From an uncultured Corynebacterium sp. (GTDB lineage Bacteria; Actinomycetota; Actinomycetes; Mycobacteriales; Mycobacteriaceae), in contig NZ_CALUCS010000010.1 in NCBI RefSeq assembly GCF_943914615.1, forward strand, positions 14,374 to 78,373: DNA of 64,000 bases, in the 5' to 3' direction. The first letter of the stretch is position 1. Each line of letters opens with the position of its first letter. The notes beneath the pieces were generated by a model that ran no database searches, was not told the origin of the DNA, and was given only the letters and a program-made list of their open reading frames with translations. Below are positions 27,639 to 37,800 of this stretch, in pieces. Position numbers and translations under genes: made by a program.

Positions 27639-28855
27639 GTTATTCTTCCCCGAATACCATCGCCACCGTCGCCAAACGCGAAATCCAGGTGGCCTCCCGC
27701 AGCAAGGCGATCATGTTCTCCATGATTGTCGTCATCGCCGTCATGCTCATCGGCGTGTTCGCCGGCGCATGGTTCGTCAACAAGGACGATGGCAACGAAA
27801 CGCCAAAGCTCGGCCTTGTGGGGGTTGAGAAGGAATTTATTGACGCCACCTCGGCCTCCACCGGCGACGCCCCAGAGGGGACTGACGGTTCAAGTGGCGT
27901 GGAGGCGGAAACCGTGGGCTCCCGCGACGAGGCTTCCTCTAAGGTGACCGACGAGGACCTCGATGCAGCCCTGGTGAAGACTGATTCCGGCTACGAACTG
28001 CTCGCCGAAGGAAAGCCCGACCCCGCGATCCTCAGCACCGTTAGCGCTGCGATCAATGCGCACGCGCAATCTGAAGCGTTAAACAAGGTGGGCGTTTCCC
28101 CCGAAGAGTTTGCCAAGGCCACCCCTTCCACGCAGTTGGAGACAGTGGATCTAGAGGCAGATGATGCAATTGAGGCTAACGGACCGCAAATCTTCACCGC
28201 CCTTGTCGGTGTTATGCTGATGGCCTACTTCATCATCCTCTTTGCCGCCAACGTCGGCGGGCGCATCACCGAGGAGAAGTCCTCGCGCGTAGTGGAGATC
28301 ATCCTGGCCTCCGCCCGCCCGATGGATTTCCTGGCTGGCAAGATCATCGGCAACACCATCTTCGGTTTCATTGGCGCCGCTATCCTGCTGACTATTGGCG
28401 CGGTCGCAGTATCCGTCTCCGGGCTGTTGGGGGACGTGGACTTCGACTACACGGTGGTGGCCCTCATGCTGCTGGCCTTCTGCATCGGCATGCTGTTCTT
28501 CGGCAGCCTGTACGCGGCAGCGGGTTCGATGGTCTCTCGCACGGAGGATCTGCAGTCTACACAGGCTCCAATCCTGCTGTTCATTTTCGGCATGACCTAT
28601 GCCCCACTGTTCGGGCTGAGCAACATGGAATCCACGTTCATGCAAGTGCTGGGCTGGGTGCCGCCGTTTAGCCTGACGGTCGCCCCGATGAACATGGCGG
28701 CGGGCACTATGAGCCTGCCGCAGGTTCTGCTCAGCTTCCTCATCGCCACCGTTGCGACGATCCTGGTGATCCTGCTGGTGGCTCGCGTCTACCGCAATTC
28801 CATCCTGAACAACGGCAGGAAGATGAGCTGGGCCAAGGCGCTAAAGGGCGCCTAG
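27635..28855 (+). CDS. ABC-2 type permease (NatB-like)
   Basis: Membrane partner of the preceding ATPase (406 residues). The N-terminal helix (AIMFSMIVVIAVMLIGVFAGAWFV) is followed by a large external domain of roughly 150 residues, rich in Asp/Glu/Ser, and then a block of five or six transmembrane helices from residue 190. KSSRVVEIILASARPMDFLAGKIIGN is the cytoplasmic motif typical of NatB. The external loop contains an acidic Thr/Ser/Gly-rich stretch that seems poorly conserved. Confidence 0.88.
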   Translation: MSYSSPNTIATVAKREIQVASRSKAIMFSMIVVIAVMLIGVFAGAWFVNKDDGNETPKLGLVGVEKEFIDATSASTGDAPEGTDGSSGVEAETVGSRDEASSKVTDEDLDAALVKTDSGYELLAEGKPDPAILSTVSAAINAHAQSEALNKVGVSPEEFAKATPSTQLETVDLEADDAIEANGPQIFTALVGVMLMAYFIILFAANVGGRITEEKSSRVVEIILASARPMDFLAGKIIGNTIFGFIGAAILLTIGAVAVSVSGLLGDVDFDYTVVALMLLAFCIGMLFFGSLYAAAGSMVSRTEDLQSTQAPILLFIFGMTYAPLFGLSNMESTFMQVLGWVPPFSLTVAPMNMAAGTMSLPQVLLSFLIATVATILVILLVARVYRNSILNNGRKMSWAKALKGA

Positions 28856-28906
28856 TCGCCCAAGTTCACGGCGATCAGGCGCCCTAGTTTAGGACGATCG
28901 GGCGCC

Positions 28907-29266
28907 TTAGTTCACGGCGATTAGATCGATAATAAAGACCAGCGTACGGCCAGATAGGGGGTGGCCCATGCCGGCCGGGCCGTACGCCTTCTCCGGGGGA
29001 ATGGTCAGCTTGCGGCGACCACCGGCGCGCATGCCCGGGATACCTTCCTGCCAGCCCTCGATCAGGCCGGAAAGGGGGAACTCGATGGACTCGCCGCGAT
29101 CCCAGGAAGAGTCGAACTCCTCGCCGGTCGCAAAGTCCACTCCCACGTAGTGCACCTCCACCATGCCACCCGGCACGGCCTCTGCACCCTCGCCGATCAC
29201 CAGGTCTTCAACCACCAGGTCCTTCGGTGCGGGGCCATTCGGGATGTCGATGTGCGGTTTGCTCAT
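28907..29266 (-). CDS. FKBP-type peptidyl-prolyl cis-trans isomerase
   Basis: Cytoplasmic FKBP-fold protein folding catalyst (119 residues). It is compact, starting at ATG 29266 (MSKPHIDIPNGPAP), with conserved VEVHYVGVDFATGEEFDSSWDRG, EFPLSGLIEGWQEGIPGMRAGGRRKLTIPPEKAYG and the end LVFIIDLIAV. No signal peptide is present. An upstream in-frame extension to 29365 overlaps the gltA terminator hairpin and was rejected. It lies downstream of gltA on the same strand, the order I recall from other corynebacteria. Confidence 0.93.
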   Translation of the reverse strand: MSKPHIDIPNGPAPKDLVVEDLVIGEGAEAVPGGMVEVHYVGVDFATGEEFDSSWDRGESIEFPLSGLIEGWQEGIPGMRAGGRRKLTIPPEKAYGPAGMGHPLSGRTLVFIIDLIAVN

Positions 29267-29326
29267 GGGAAGTCTCCTTCGAAAACTGATAGCTTCTCGA
29301 ACCCCCACCCTAGCAAAACGCGAAAC

Positions 29327-29375
29327 ACCCCCTTGGGGGCATACGCATTGCGTAGCTGAACCCAAGGGGGCGTCA
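29327..29375 (-). terminator. Hairpin terminator after gltA
   Basis: Ten-base arms CCCCCTTGGG (29328-29337) and CCCAAGGGGG (29361-29370) enclose a 23-base loop that itself contains TACGCA-T-TGCGTA. It lies just after the gltA stop codon on the minus strand. Its right arm forms the 5' part of one copy of the dispersed GGGGGCGTCA motif. Confidence 0.75.
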
Positions 29376-29385
29376 CCAAGAAAAG
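29366..29385 (+). repeat. Dispersed motif copy, in the gltA terminator
   Basis: Reads GGGGGCGTCACCAAGAAAAG and is non-coding. It differs from the sepH copy in one base of 20. Confidence 0.8.
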
Positions 29386-29397
29386 AACAGAGAGTTC

Positions 29398-30675
29398 TTA
29401 GAGCTTGCGCGCACCCTCGCCGGTGTAGATCTGGCGCGGACGGTTGATCTTCGCGGTCGGATCGTTGACCTGCTCCAGGTAGTGAGCGATCCAGCCCGGC
29501 AGGCGGCCCATGGCGAACAGGACGGTGAAGAAGTCCGTCGGGAAGCCCATGGCGCGGTAGATCAGGCCAGTGTAGAAGTCAACGTTCGGGTAGAGCTTGC
29601 GGGAGATGAAGTAATCATCAGCCAGCGCGATCTCTTCCAGCTTCATAGCCAGATCCAGCAGGTGGTCGCCACCCAGGTGATCCAGGATCTCGTGTGCGGA
29701 CTCCTTGACGATGGCCGCGCGCGGGTCGTAGTTCTTGTAGACGCGGTGGCCGAAGCCCATCAGCTTAACGCCCGGCTCCTTGTTCTTCACGCGGTTCATG
29801 AACTCGGTAGCGTCGCCACCGTTAGCGTGGATCTCCTCCAGCATCTCCAGAACGGCCTGGTTGGCGCCACCGTGCAGCGGACCGGACAGTGCGTTGATAC
29901 CTGCGGCGATGGAGACGAACATGTTGGCCTGGGAAGAACCAACCATGCGGACGGTAGAGGTGGAGCAGTTCTGCTCGTGGTCAGCGTGCAGGATCAGCAG
30001 CTTGTCCAGAGCCTTGGTGACTACCGGGTCATCCTCGAAAGGCTCGGTCGGGTAACCGAACATCTGGCGCAGGAAGTTCTGGCGCGCGTTCATGGAGTTA
30101 TCCGGGTACATGTACGGCTTACCCTTGGAAGCACGGTAAGCGTAGGCAGCCAGCATCGGCACCTTCGCCATCAGGCGGTAGGTGTTCAGCTTCTGGTGAT
30201 CCGGGTTCAGCGGGTCCAGGGAGTCCTGGTAGTAGGTGGACAGAATGTTCAGGGAGGAAGCCAGAACGCTCATCGGGTGAGCATCGCGCGGGAACACGCG
30301 GAACTGCGCCTTGAAGTCCTCATCCAGCAGGGTGTGGTTGCGGATGTTGGTGTTGAACTCCTCTGCCTGCTCCTTGTTCGGCAGCTCGCCGTTGATCAGC
30401 AGGTAGGAAACCTCGTTGAAGGTTGCGTTGTTAGCCAGGTCGGCGATGTCGTAGCCGCGGTAGCGCAGGATGCCGTTTGCACCGTCGATGTAGGTGATGG
30501 CGGACTTGGTGGAACCGGTGTTCACGTAGCCGGGGTCCAGGGTGGTCAAGCCAGTTTCAGCCAGCATCTTACCCAGTGCAACACCGTCGTTACCTTCGGT
30601 GGCGTGGACAATGTCCATTTCGTACTCTCCACCTGGGTAGTGGAGAACGGCCTTGTCCTGATTATCAGTAGCCAT
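29398..30675 (-). CDS. gltA: Citrate synthase
   Basis: Condenses acetyl-CoA with oxaloacetate at the entry to the TCA cycle. Type II enzyme (425 residues). It shows the catalytic His in LHADHEQNCSTSTVRMVGS, the second His in SGPLHGGANQAVLEML, GFGHRVYKNYDPRA and the catalytic Asp in PNVDFYTGLIY. The chosen start is ATG 30675 (MATDNQDK), with AAAGGGA about seven bases upstream; the ATG six bases earlier is too close to that site. A possible GlxR box lies 205 bases upstream. Confidence 0.96.
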   Translation of the reverse strand: MATDNQDKAVLHYPGGEYEMDIVHATEGNDGVALGKMLAETGLTTLDPGYVNTGSTKSAITYIDGANGILRYRGYDIADLANNATFNEVSYLLINGELPNKEQAEEFNTNIRNHTLLDEDFKAQFRVFPRDAHPMSVLASSLNILSTYYQDSLDPLNPDHQKLNTYRLMAKVPMLAAYAYRASKGKPYMYPDNSMNARQNFLRQMFGYPTEPFEDDPVVTKALDKLLILHADHEQNCSTSTVRMVGSSQANMFVSIAAGINALSGPLHGGANQAVLEMLEEIHANGGDATEFMNRVKNKEPGVKLMGFGHRVYKNYDPRAAIVKESAHEILDHLGGDHLLDLAMKLEEIALADDYFISRKLYPNVDFYTGLIYRAMGFPTDFFTVLFAMGRLPGWIAHYLEQVNDPTAKINRPRQIYTGEGARKL

Positions 30676-32194
<1,519 letters not shown>

Positions 32195-32242
32195 CCCATT
32201 TTCTGGCTACTGTTTCACCTTCGTCTAGCTACTGAATCCACT

Positions 32243-32280
32243 CACCCTCCAACCGAGCTTTTAGCTAAGGTTGGAGGGTG
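32243..32280 (+). terminator. Hairpin between serC and sepH
   Basis: Twelve-base perfect arms CACCCTCCAACC (32243-32254) and GGTTGGAGGGTG (32269-32280) enclose 14 bases. The position after serC suggests termination, although no T run follows. It lies 50 bases before the sepH start and could equally be a leader structure of that gene. Confidence 0.65.
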
Positions 32281-32330
32281 ATGTTAATAACACCGCCGTC
32301 ATTTGCCGCATCATCCGTCAGGAGGCCACG

Positions 32331-33482
32331 TTGCAAGAGCTGAAATTTGTCGTCGCCGATAGCGATGCCTCGTCGCTCGTGATGCGCGCCGTTGACCCCG
32401 CCGTCGGCGGCCCTATAGCCGAGTACTTTCTGCCCGTCACCGACGAGTTGCGCGCTTTTCTTAGTGACGCCCCCACGGCCAGTGCGGGCAGCGCTTCCGT
32501 AGAAGCCGAAGGCGATGCTCCCTCCGGCACTTCCGAAAGTTCCGGCACCGACACCGCTAGTACGACCAGCACAGCCGATGCCGCTGCGGATGCTGCAGAC
32601 GCCCGCCAGGAGGAGCAAGCGGCAACCCCCGCTGAGGAAGAAACGACGGAAACCGAGGTGGCACCCTTGTTCCAAGGGCGCGGACAGGATCGCCCCAACG
32701 CGCGTCCACACCGCACCCGGATTTCGATGTCCCCGCGCGTGATCCAGGACCGCATCCGCCACGGCGCTACCGTCGCCGAGCTAGCGGACGAAGCGGACAC
32801 GGACGAGTCCCGCATCGAGCCCTACGCCTGGCCGATCTTGCAGGAGCGCGCACGCATCGCAGAGCTCGCGCACGCGGCACTGCCGGTAAACGGAGATGGC
32901 GTATCGAACCAACCGCTGTGGGAGGTTCTGGCCACTGCTCTGGCGGCGCACGGAGAATCTCTTTCGGACGCCGAATGGGATGCCTACCAAAACACCACCA
33001 AGCAGTGGATCGTCACCGTGTCCTGGGAAAAGGATGCAGCTGGGCGCACTAACACGCACACCGCGGAGTTCATCATCGAGCTACGCGGCTCGGAGAAGGC
33101 ACTGGCGCACCCCCACAACAGCATCGCGGGCGACCTGGTGAATCCGCGCTACGGGCAGCCGGTACGCAGCGTTTCCCCGGTGACTCCCCTGCTGCACCCA
33201 ACGCAGACTCCCGAGGATCAGCACTGGGAGGACGACCAGGCCGATTGGGGTCGGCAGAGCAATCGATCCGACGCGGCCGGAGCCCCCGAGGCTCCCGCAG
33301 CGCAGGACACTCCCCCCGCTGGCGGCGATTCCCCTGCGGAGCGAGGCGGCCGCGGAGATAATGAATTCCTAATGCACCCCGATACAAAGGCCGCGAAACC
33401 GAAGCGCAAGCGCAAGGCCGTCACCCCACACTGGGAGGATGTCCTGTTGGGCGTGCGCACCAACCCCAAGAAAAAGAACTAA
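32331..33482 (+). CDS. sepH: Septation protein SepH
   Basis: Cell-division protein that stimulates FtsZ assembly in actinobacteria (DUF3071 family). Its N-terminus LQELKFVVADSDASSLVMRA begins the DUF3071 domain, and a helix-turn-helix follows at about residues 125-175 (ISMSPRVIQDRIRHGATVAELADEAD). A long acidic Ser/Thr/Ala linker lies between, and the basic C-terminus (KPKRKRKAVTPHWEDVLLGVR) is typical. I choose TTG 32331 because CAGGAGG at 32319-32325 is correctly spaced and this exposes the usual N-terminus; extension to 32271 overlaps the hairpin. The linker contains one strong copy of the dispersed GGGGGCGTCA motif. Confidence 0.88.
   Translation: MQELKFVVADSDASSLVMRAVDPAVGGPIAEYFLPVTDELRAFLSDAPTASAGSASVEAEGDAPSGTSESSGTDTASTTSTADAAADAADARQEEQAATPAEEETTETEVAPLFQGRGQDRPNARPHRTRISMSPRVIQDRIRHGATVAELADEADTDESRIEPYAWPILQERARIAELAHAALPVNGDGVSNQPLWEVLATALAAHGESLSDAEWDAYQNTTKQWIVTVSWEKDAAGRTNTHTAEFIIELRGSEKALAHPHNSIAGDLVNPRYGQPVRSVSPVTPLLHPTQTPEDQHWEDDQADWGRQSNRSDAAGAPEAPAAQDTPPAGGDSPAERGGRGDNEFLMHPDTKAAKPKRKRKAVTPHWEDVLLGVRTNPKKKN
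32455..32474 (-). repeat. Dispersed motif copy, inside sepH
   Basis: The minus strand reads GGGGGCGTCACTAAGAAAAG; the plus strand encodes AFLSDAPTA in the linker after the DUF3071 domain. Confidence 0.8.
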
Positions 33483-33503
33483 GCGATAGAAGGAGCCACT
33501 GCT

Positions 33504-34418
33504 GTGACCCTGGTGACCCTTTGGTTTGTAAATGCTGCCAACCCCAGCACCGTGGTGAACCAGGAGCATAAGGTCGACCGTGGCTTTGCCCGCAAGTACC
33601 TGGCACAACTGAACCCAGCCTGGCCGCTGACGCACATCGGCGACTTCGACATGACCCGTAGCGCAACCCCCGGCACCGATGAGTTTTACATCGGCGGCTA
33701 CCCGGGGCTATCCGTAGTGCAAACGGTAATCCCTGACCTGCGAAAGCTCTCCGAACTACCGGAACGCTACCGCACGCTAGTCAGCGCCGCCGATGTGTAC
33801 GCTTCCTGCGTGGTAGCAGACCCGGAAACCGCGGCCTCGACGAAGCCCGGGGACGGTGGAGACCCGGCCTCCAAGGAGGTCGACGAAACTTTCGGTGGCT
33901 TCGCCCACTGGGCAGGTGGCCAACTCAAGCGCTCTTTCTGCGCCACCCGCGAAACCGTGTTTGAGGACATCGGCTTGCCCGGCGAGTTCGAATCTGACTA
34001 CTGGGGCGGAAACACCGAGGCCAGTGGCATCCAACTGCCTTTCATCCCCGCGGAATTGGCCGCCGCAGCCATCGAGGCCTGGCTCGGATTTGCGGTCTCC
34101 GCCTCCGGGCCGGCACTGCCCATTGCAGCTTTTGCCGTCGACGGCCGACCAGAGGCGAAGTCCTCCGAATACGACGGTTTGACGCATGGGCGCACCACAC
34201 CGGACGACATGGTCTCCGTCTACGACGATGAGCAAGGCTACGACGATTATGCTGCCCCGTCCCGCGAGAGCGAACCCAGCGGCGCGGAAGTGGCCAAGAA
34301 CGTGCTGAATTCCCTGGGCCAGGGGGCTCGCAGGGGGCTTTCCGCTGGCCTGCGGGGGCTGCGCGGAGCCTCCAAGAAGATTGGCGACGAAGTGCGCCGC
34401 CGCAGTCGCGGGGAATAG
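33504..34418 (+). CDS. Conserved actinobacterial protein (DUF6928-like)
   Basis: Unknown function, 304 residues, GTG start behind GAAGGAGCC and 21 bases after sepH, so co-transcribed with it. The N-terminus VTLVTLWFVNAANPSTVV and the motif DFDMTRSATPGTDEFYIGGYPGLSVVQT recall a corynebacterial/nocardial family that I know as DUF6928; this is from memory. A Trp-rich middle (FGGFAHWAGGQLKRSFCA, AWLGFAV) and a basic C-terminal tail ending KKIGDEVRRRSRGE are visible. No signal peptide or transmembrane helix is evident. Confidence 0.7.
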   Translation: MTLVTLWFVNAANPSTVVNQEHKVDRGFARKYLAQLNPAWPLTHIGDFDMTRSATPGTDEFYIGGYPGLSVVQTVIPDLRKLSELPERYRTLVSAADVYASCVVADPETAASTKPGDGGDPASKEVDETFGGFAHWAGGQLKRSFCATRETVFEDIGLPGEFESDYWGGNTEASGIQLPFIPAELAAAAIEAWLGFAVSASGPALPIAAFAVDGRPEAKSSEYDGLTHGRTTPDDMVSVYDDEQGYDDYAAPSRESEPSGAEVAKNVLNSLGQGARRGLSAGLRGLRGASKKIGDEVRRRSRGE

Positions 34419-34426
34419 TCCCCCCC

Positions 34427-35308
34427 CTAACGCACTGCTTCGTGAAAGGCGATGGCCGCCGCCGTGGCCACGTTCAGCGAGTCAGTACCACGGGCCATTG
34501 GGATACTGGCGCGAACATCCGCAGCACGCATGGCGTGCTCCGTCAATCCGGGTCCCTCCGCGCCAACCATCACCGCTACCTTCTTCCTCCGCTCGCGGGC
34601 GGTCTCAGTGGCTTCGCGAAGCGTGATGTCCCCCGCTGGAGTGAGCGCCACTACCTCGTAGCCGCGCCTCTGTAGCAACTCCAGATCCCGCTGCCAGGTG
34701 GTCGTCGTGCCGGGGAACTTCGCCCACGGCAGGCGTAACACGTGCCCCATGGAGACGCGCACGCTGCGCCGATACAGCGGATCGGCGGTGGCCGCACCGA
34801 ATAGCACAGCATCCACGTTGAGCCCCGCTGCGTTGCGGAAAATCGAGCCAATATTCTCGTGATCCCCCACTCCCTCCAACACGGCAATCACTCCACTGGC
34901 TTCAGGGGCTTCTTCCACATGGTCCAGCACCGCCTCCACGGCGCTGGTTCCGGCGTCCCCTGTGGCAGTGCTCGTCGGCAGTCGATCCGCCGACGCGACC
35001 AGGCCCCTGTGCATGTCAAAGCCCGCGACCTCCTTCAAGACCTCGCGGGAAACCTCAAACACGGAGAAGGTGGCGTCATCACCAGAAAGGGAGCGAGACA
35101 GCTCCTCCTTGATCGCCCGCAGCTTCCCCGGGAACCCCACGACCGCGCGGGTCGGATAACGGCTCGCCAGCAGACGCGGGACGACCAAGGTGCCCTCGGC
35201 GATGATCAGCTGCTCGCCGGACTTCTTGTCGGAAGCGTTGAGGTTCCGAAAGTCGTCCAGGCGCGGGTCGCGCGGGTCATCGATCCGAATGGGCGAAAAG
35301 TCGGCCAT
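34427..35308 (-). CDS. TrmH-family RNA 2'-O-methyltransferase
   Basis: SpoU/TrmH-type SAM-dependent RNA ribose methyltransferase, 293 residues. An N-terminal RNA-binding substrate domain (GEQLIIAEGTLVVPRLLAS) is followed by the knotted catalytic domain with motif 1 GDHENIGSIFRNAAGLNVDAVL, motif 2 VGAEGPGLTEHAM and motif 3 SIPMARGTDSLNVATAAAIAFHEA. The target (rRNA or tRNA) is not visible. Start 35308 lies two bases after the permease stop on the same strand, so the two genes form an operon. Confidence 0.88.
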   Translation of the reverse strand: MADFSPIRIDDPRDPRLDDFRNLNASDKKSGEQLIIAEGTLVVPRLLASRYPTRAVVGFPGKLRAIKEELSRSLSGDDATFSVFEVSREVLKEVAGFDMHRGLVASADRLPTSTATGDAGTSAVEAVLDHVEEAPEASGVIAVLEGVGDHENIGSIFRNAAGLNVDAVLFGAATADPLYRRSVRVSMGHVLRLPWAKFPGTTTTWQRDLELLQRRGYEVVALTPAGDITLREATETARERRKKVAVMVGAEGPGLTEHAMRAADVRASIPMARGTDSLNVATAAAIAFHEAVR

Positions 35309-35310
35309 GG

Positions 35311-36804
35311 CTAGCCTCGCAGCAGATCCATCACCGGATCGGCGGCGAAGTAAACCACGAACATCGCAGCCACCAGGTACAGCAGCGGGTGGACCTTCTT
35401 AGCACGGCCGCCAACCAGTGCCATGGCGACGTAGGTAATGAAGCCCACGCCGATGCCGTTGGCGATGGAGTAGGTAAACGGCATGACCACGATGGTCAGG
35501 AAGGCCGGTAGGGCAATGTCGAAGCGCGTGAAGTCAATGTCCTTAATCTGCGCCATCATCATCGCACCCACGATCACCAAAACCGGGGCAGCGGCCTCGA
35601 TCGGAACGACCTCGTACAACGGGGTGAAGAACATCGCCAGGATGAACAGCAGGCCGGTGACCACGTTGGCTAGACCCGTGCGGGCGCCGTCGGCGATGCC
35701 CGCCGCGGAGTCCACAAACACAGTGTTCGAAGAGCCAGAGACAGAGCCACCGACAATCGCACCGCCACCCTCGACGATCAGGGCCGTGCGCAGGTTCGGC
35801 AGACGATCTTCCTCATCAACCAGCTGAGCCTGCTTGCCCAGCGCGGTCATGGTGCCCATAGCGTCGAAGAAGTTCGCCAGCACCAGGGTGAAGATCAGCA
35901 TGCAGGCAGCCAGCATGCCCACACGGGTGAAAGCACCAAACAGATCGACGGCGCCGACCAGGGACAGATCCGGCATGCCACCCAGAGAATCCGGGCTCTG
36001 CGGAACCGCCAGGCTCCAGCCTGCGGGGTTCGGCTCGCCGTCAACGACGGACGGGCCGGTGTGGGTGATGGCCTCCACGATCATGGCAATGATGGTGTTG
36101 GCGACAATACCGATGAACAGGCCACCGCGAACCTTGCGGACCACCAGAGTGCCGCAGATCAGCAGGCCGAGAATGAATACGAACGTGGGCCAAGAAGCAA
36201 TGGAGCCGTTAATGCCCAGGCCAACCGGGACGGTGGTGCCCGCGGCATCCGGAATGCGGCGGACGAAGCCGGAGTCCACCAAACCGATCATCGCAATAAA
36301 CAGGCCGATGCCCACGCCGATGGCTGCCTTCAGCGAGCCGGGGATCGAGTTGAACACTGCCTCGCGGAAGCCCGTGATGGCCAGCAGCACGATGACAACA
36401 CCGTCGATAACCACCAGGCCCATGGCCTCCGGCCAGGTCAGCCCTTCTGTGCCGACGAAGGTGACCGCCACCAGGGTGTTAATGCCCAGACCAGCGGCGA
36501 TGCCGAAGGGATAGCGGGCGATGATGCCGAAGGCGATAGTCATTACGCCTGCCGCCAGGGCGGTAACCGCGGCCACGCGGGCGGTGCCCAGCTCGTCGCC
36601 GTTGATGTCCGCGCTGGTGCCCAAGATCAGCGGGTTCAGGATGATGATGTAGGCCATCGCGAAGAACGTGACCACACCACCGCGGACCTCTGTGCCCACC
36701 GTCGAGTGGCGCTCCGAGATGTGGAAAAAGCGATCTAGGAAGCCACGGTCCTGCGGTTCCCCAGATTCTGTCTTGGCGGCCTTGGCGGCCTGTGCATCTG
36801 CCAT
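35311..36804 (-). CDS. NCS2-family nucleobase permease (AzgA/PbuG type)
   Basis: Inner-membrane proton symporter for purine bases, 497 residues. It shows the AzgA-type sequence GVVTFFAMAYIIILNPLILG, GIAAGLGINTLVA, SSNTVFVDSAAGIADGARTGLANVVTG, and a hydrophobic profile compatible with about 12-14 transmembrane segments. The family includes hypoxanthine/guanine, adenine and xanthine/uracil carriers; the AzgA/PbuG branch best fits. A TAACCACCCCGCAGGG segment at 36899 precedes the gene, similar to a segment at 22908. It is transcribed together with the TrmH-type gene. Confidence 0.88.
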   Translation of the reverse strand: MADAQAAKAAKTESGEPQDRGFLDRFFHISERHSTVGTEVRGGVVTFFAMAYIIILNPLILGTSADINGDELGTARVAAVTALAAGVMTIAFGIIARYPFGIAAGLGINTLVAVTFVGTEGLTWPEAMGLVVIDGVVIVLLAITGFREAVFNSIPGSLKAAIGVGIGLFIAMIGLVDSGFVRRIPDAAGTTVPVGLGINGSIASWPTFVFILGLLICGTLVVRKVRGGLFIGIVANTIIAMIVEAITHTGPSVVDGEPNPAGWSLAVPQSPDSLGGMPDLSLVGAVDLFGAFTRVGMLAACMLIFTLVLANFFDAMGTMTALGKQAQLVDEEDRLPNLRTALIVEGGGAIVGGSVSGSSNTVFVDSAAGIADGARTGLANVVTGLLFILAMFFTPLYEVVPIEAAAPVLVIVGAMMMAQIKDIDFTRFDIALPAFLTIVVMPFTYSIANGIGVGFITYVAMALVGGRAKKVHPLLYLVAAMFVVYFAADPVMDLLRG

Positions 36805-37017
36805 GCGGAATTCTCCCCTACCTGTTCGGTCTGAGCGCGGAAGCTACCCTTCAGCAGAACCGTAGGCAGCCACCACAATTTGAAACGTCAAGATATAAGT
36901 AACCACCCCGCAGGGCATTTATGCAACTATTAGGTACCCGTTCGGGGCATCCCAAGAGTGCGAGATTAGCTGGGGCTAGCCTGACTGGCTGGACTGGCTA
37001 GGGGGCTGGCGCCCCAT

Positions 37018-37761
37018 TCATTCGAAGCGCGAGAAGCCTTCGTCGACGTACACACCGTAATTATTGGTGCCCTCCCCGAGCTCCTCGCCGATGGATTCCT
37101 CCACCGTCGCCGAGTGCGCGCCGCAGCCATAGTCCCGCTGTACCACGCGCCCGTCGGCGGAGTACTCGTTCGCGCACACGCCCACGCCGTTTTCCACGTT
37201 GTCGATGGGCAAGTAGAACGCGCAGGTTTCGCACTGCAGGTCTGCCTTCTTCGCGAACTCGGAGCGCGGCCCGTAGTCCCCCTCGCGCCAGCGCTTGCGG
37301 GCTTGGCGTAGCCCCTCGTGTGAAAGTGTGTTGCCCGCCTGCGGGTTTCGCAGGAAGCCATCGCCGTCCTGCAGCTTCGCCCACGCGGTCAGCCGCTCGT
37401 CGTCGCGGCGCGGAGGGAGCGTATCGCCAGGCCCTAGGTCGCCCGGCTGCACGCGATCCTCGTAAGGCACCCATTCCGGGGCCAGCGAGGCATGCTTGCC
37501 GGCCTGCAGGCTGACCTCGTTGATGGTGAGCACCCCACTGCCCGGCACCGTCACCAGCACCACGACCCACTCCCAACCGCGGTAGCCGGGCACTAGGCTG
37601 GCGTAGCGGTAAATCCCCAAACCCTCGCCGTCCGTTGCGATGCCGAGGGCCTTCCCCACCTCGTCGCCGCCTACCTCTTCCACCGCGGCGCGGGCTGTTT
37701 CCTTAGCCTGCGCCGAAAAAAGAATCGGATCTGCCTTTTTCTTCTTACTCACTTGATCCAT
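37018..37761 (-). CDS. DUF3027 family protein
   Basis: Conserved actinobacterial protein of unknown function (247 residues). The start is ATG 37761 (MDQVSKKKKAD); the in-frame upstream part overlaps the divergent gene. Typical DUF3027 phrases are YRYASLVPGYRGWEWVVVLVTVPGSGVLTINEVSL, ALLAPEWVPYEDR-like EWVPYEDRVQPGDLGPGD, and a C-terminal Cys cluster CETCAFYLPIDNVENGVGVCANEYSADG. The four cysteines (two before and one or two after, in CETC and GVC/YGC) could bind a metal. The starts of this gene and the divergent cyclotransferase are 40 bases apart, sharing a promoter region. Confidence 0.82.
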   Translation of the reverse strand: MDQVSKKKKADPILFSAQAKETARAAVEEVGGDEVGKALGIATDGEGLGIYRYASLVPGYRGWEWVVVLVTVPGSGVLTINEVSLQAGKHASLAPEWVPYEDRVQPGDLGPGDTLPPRRDDERLTAWAKLQDGDGFLRNPQAGNTLSHEGLRQARKRWREGDYGPRSEFAKKADLQCETCAFYLPIDNVENGVGVCANEYSADGRVVQRDYGCGAHSATVEESIGEELGEGTNNYGVYVDEGFSRFE

Positions 37762-37800
37762 TATGCCTGCCACCCACTCGCTGTGATGCATGATGGTTGC

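Noticed and set aside
28860..28925. Repeats GGCGATCAGGCGCCCTAG / GACGATCGGGCGCCTTAG after the NatAB-like genes
   Set aside because: Short local duplication of the FKBP gene's 3' end between convergent genes; most likely slippage with no further meaning.
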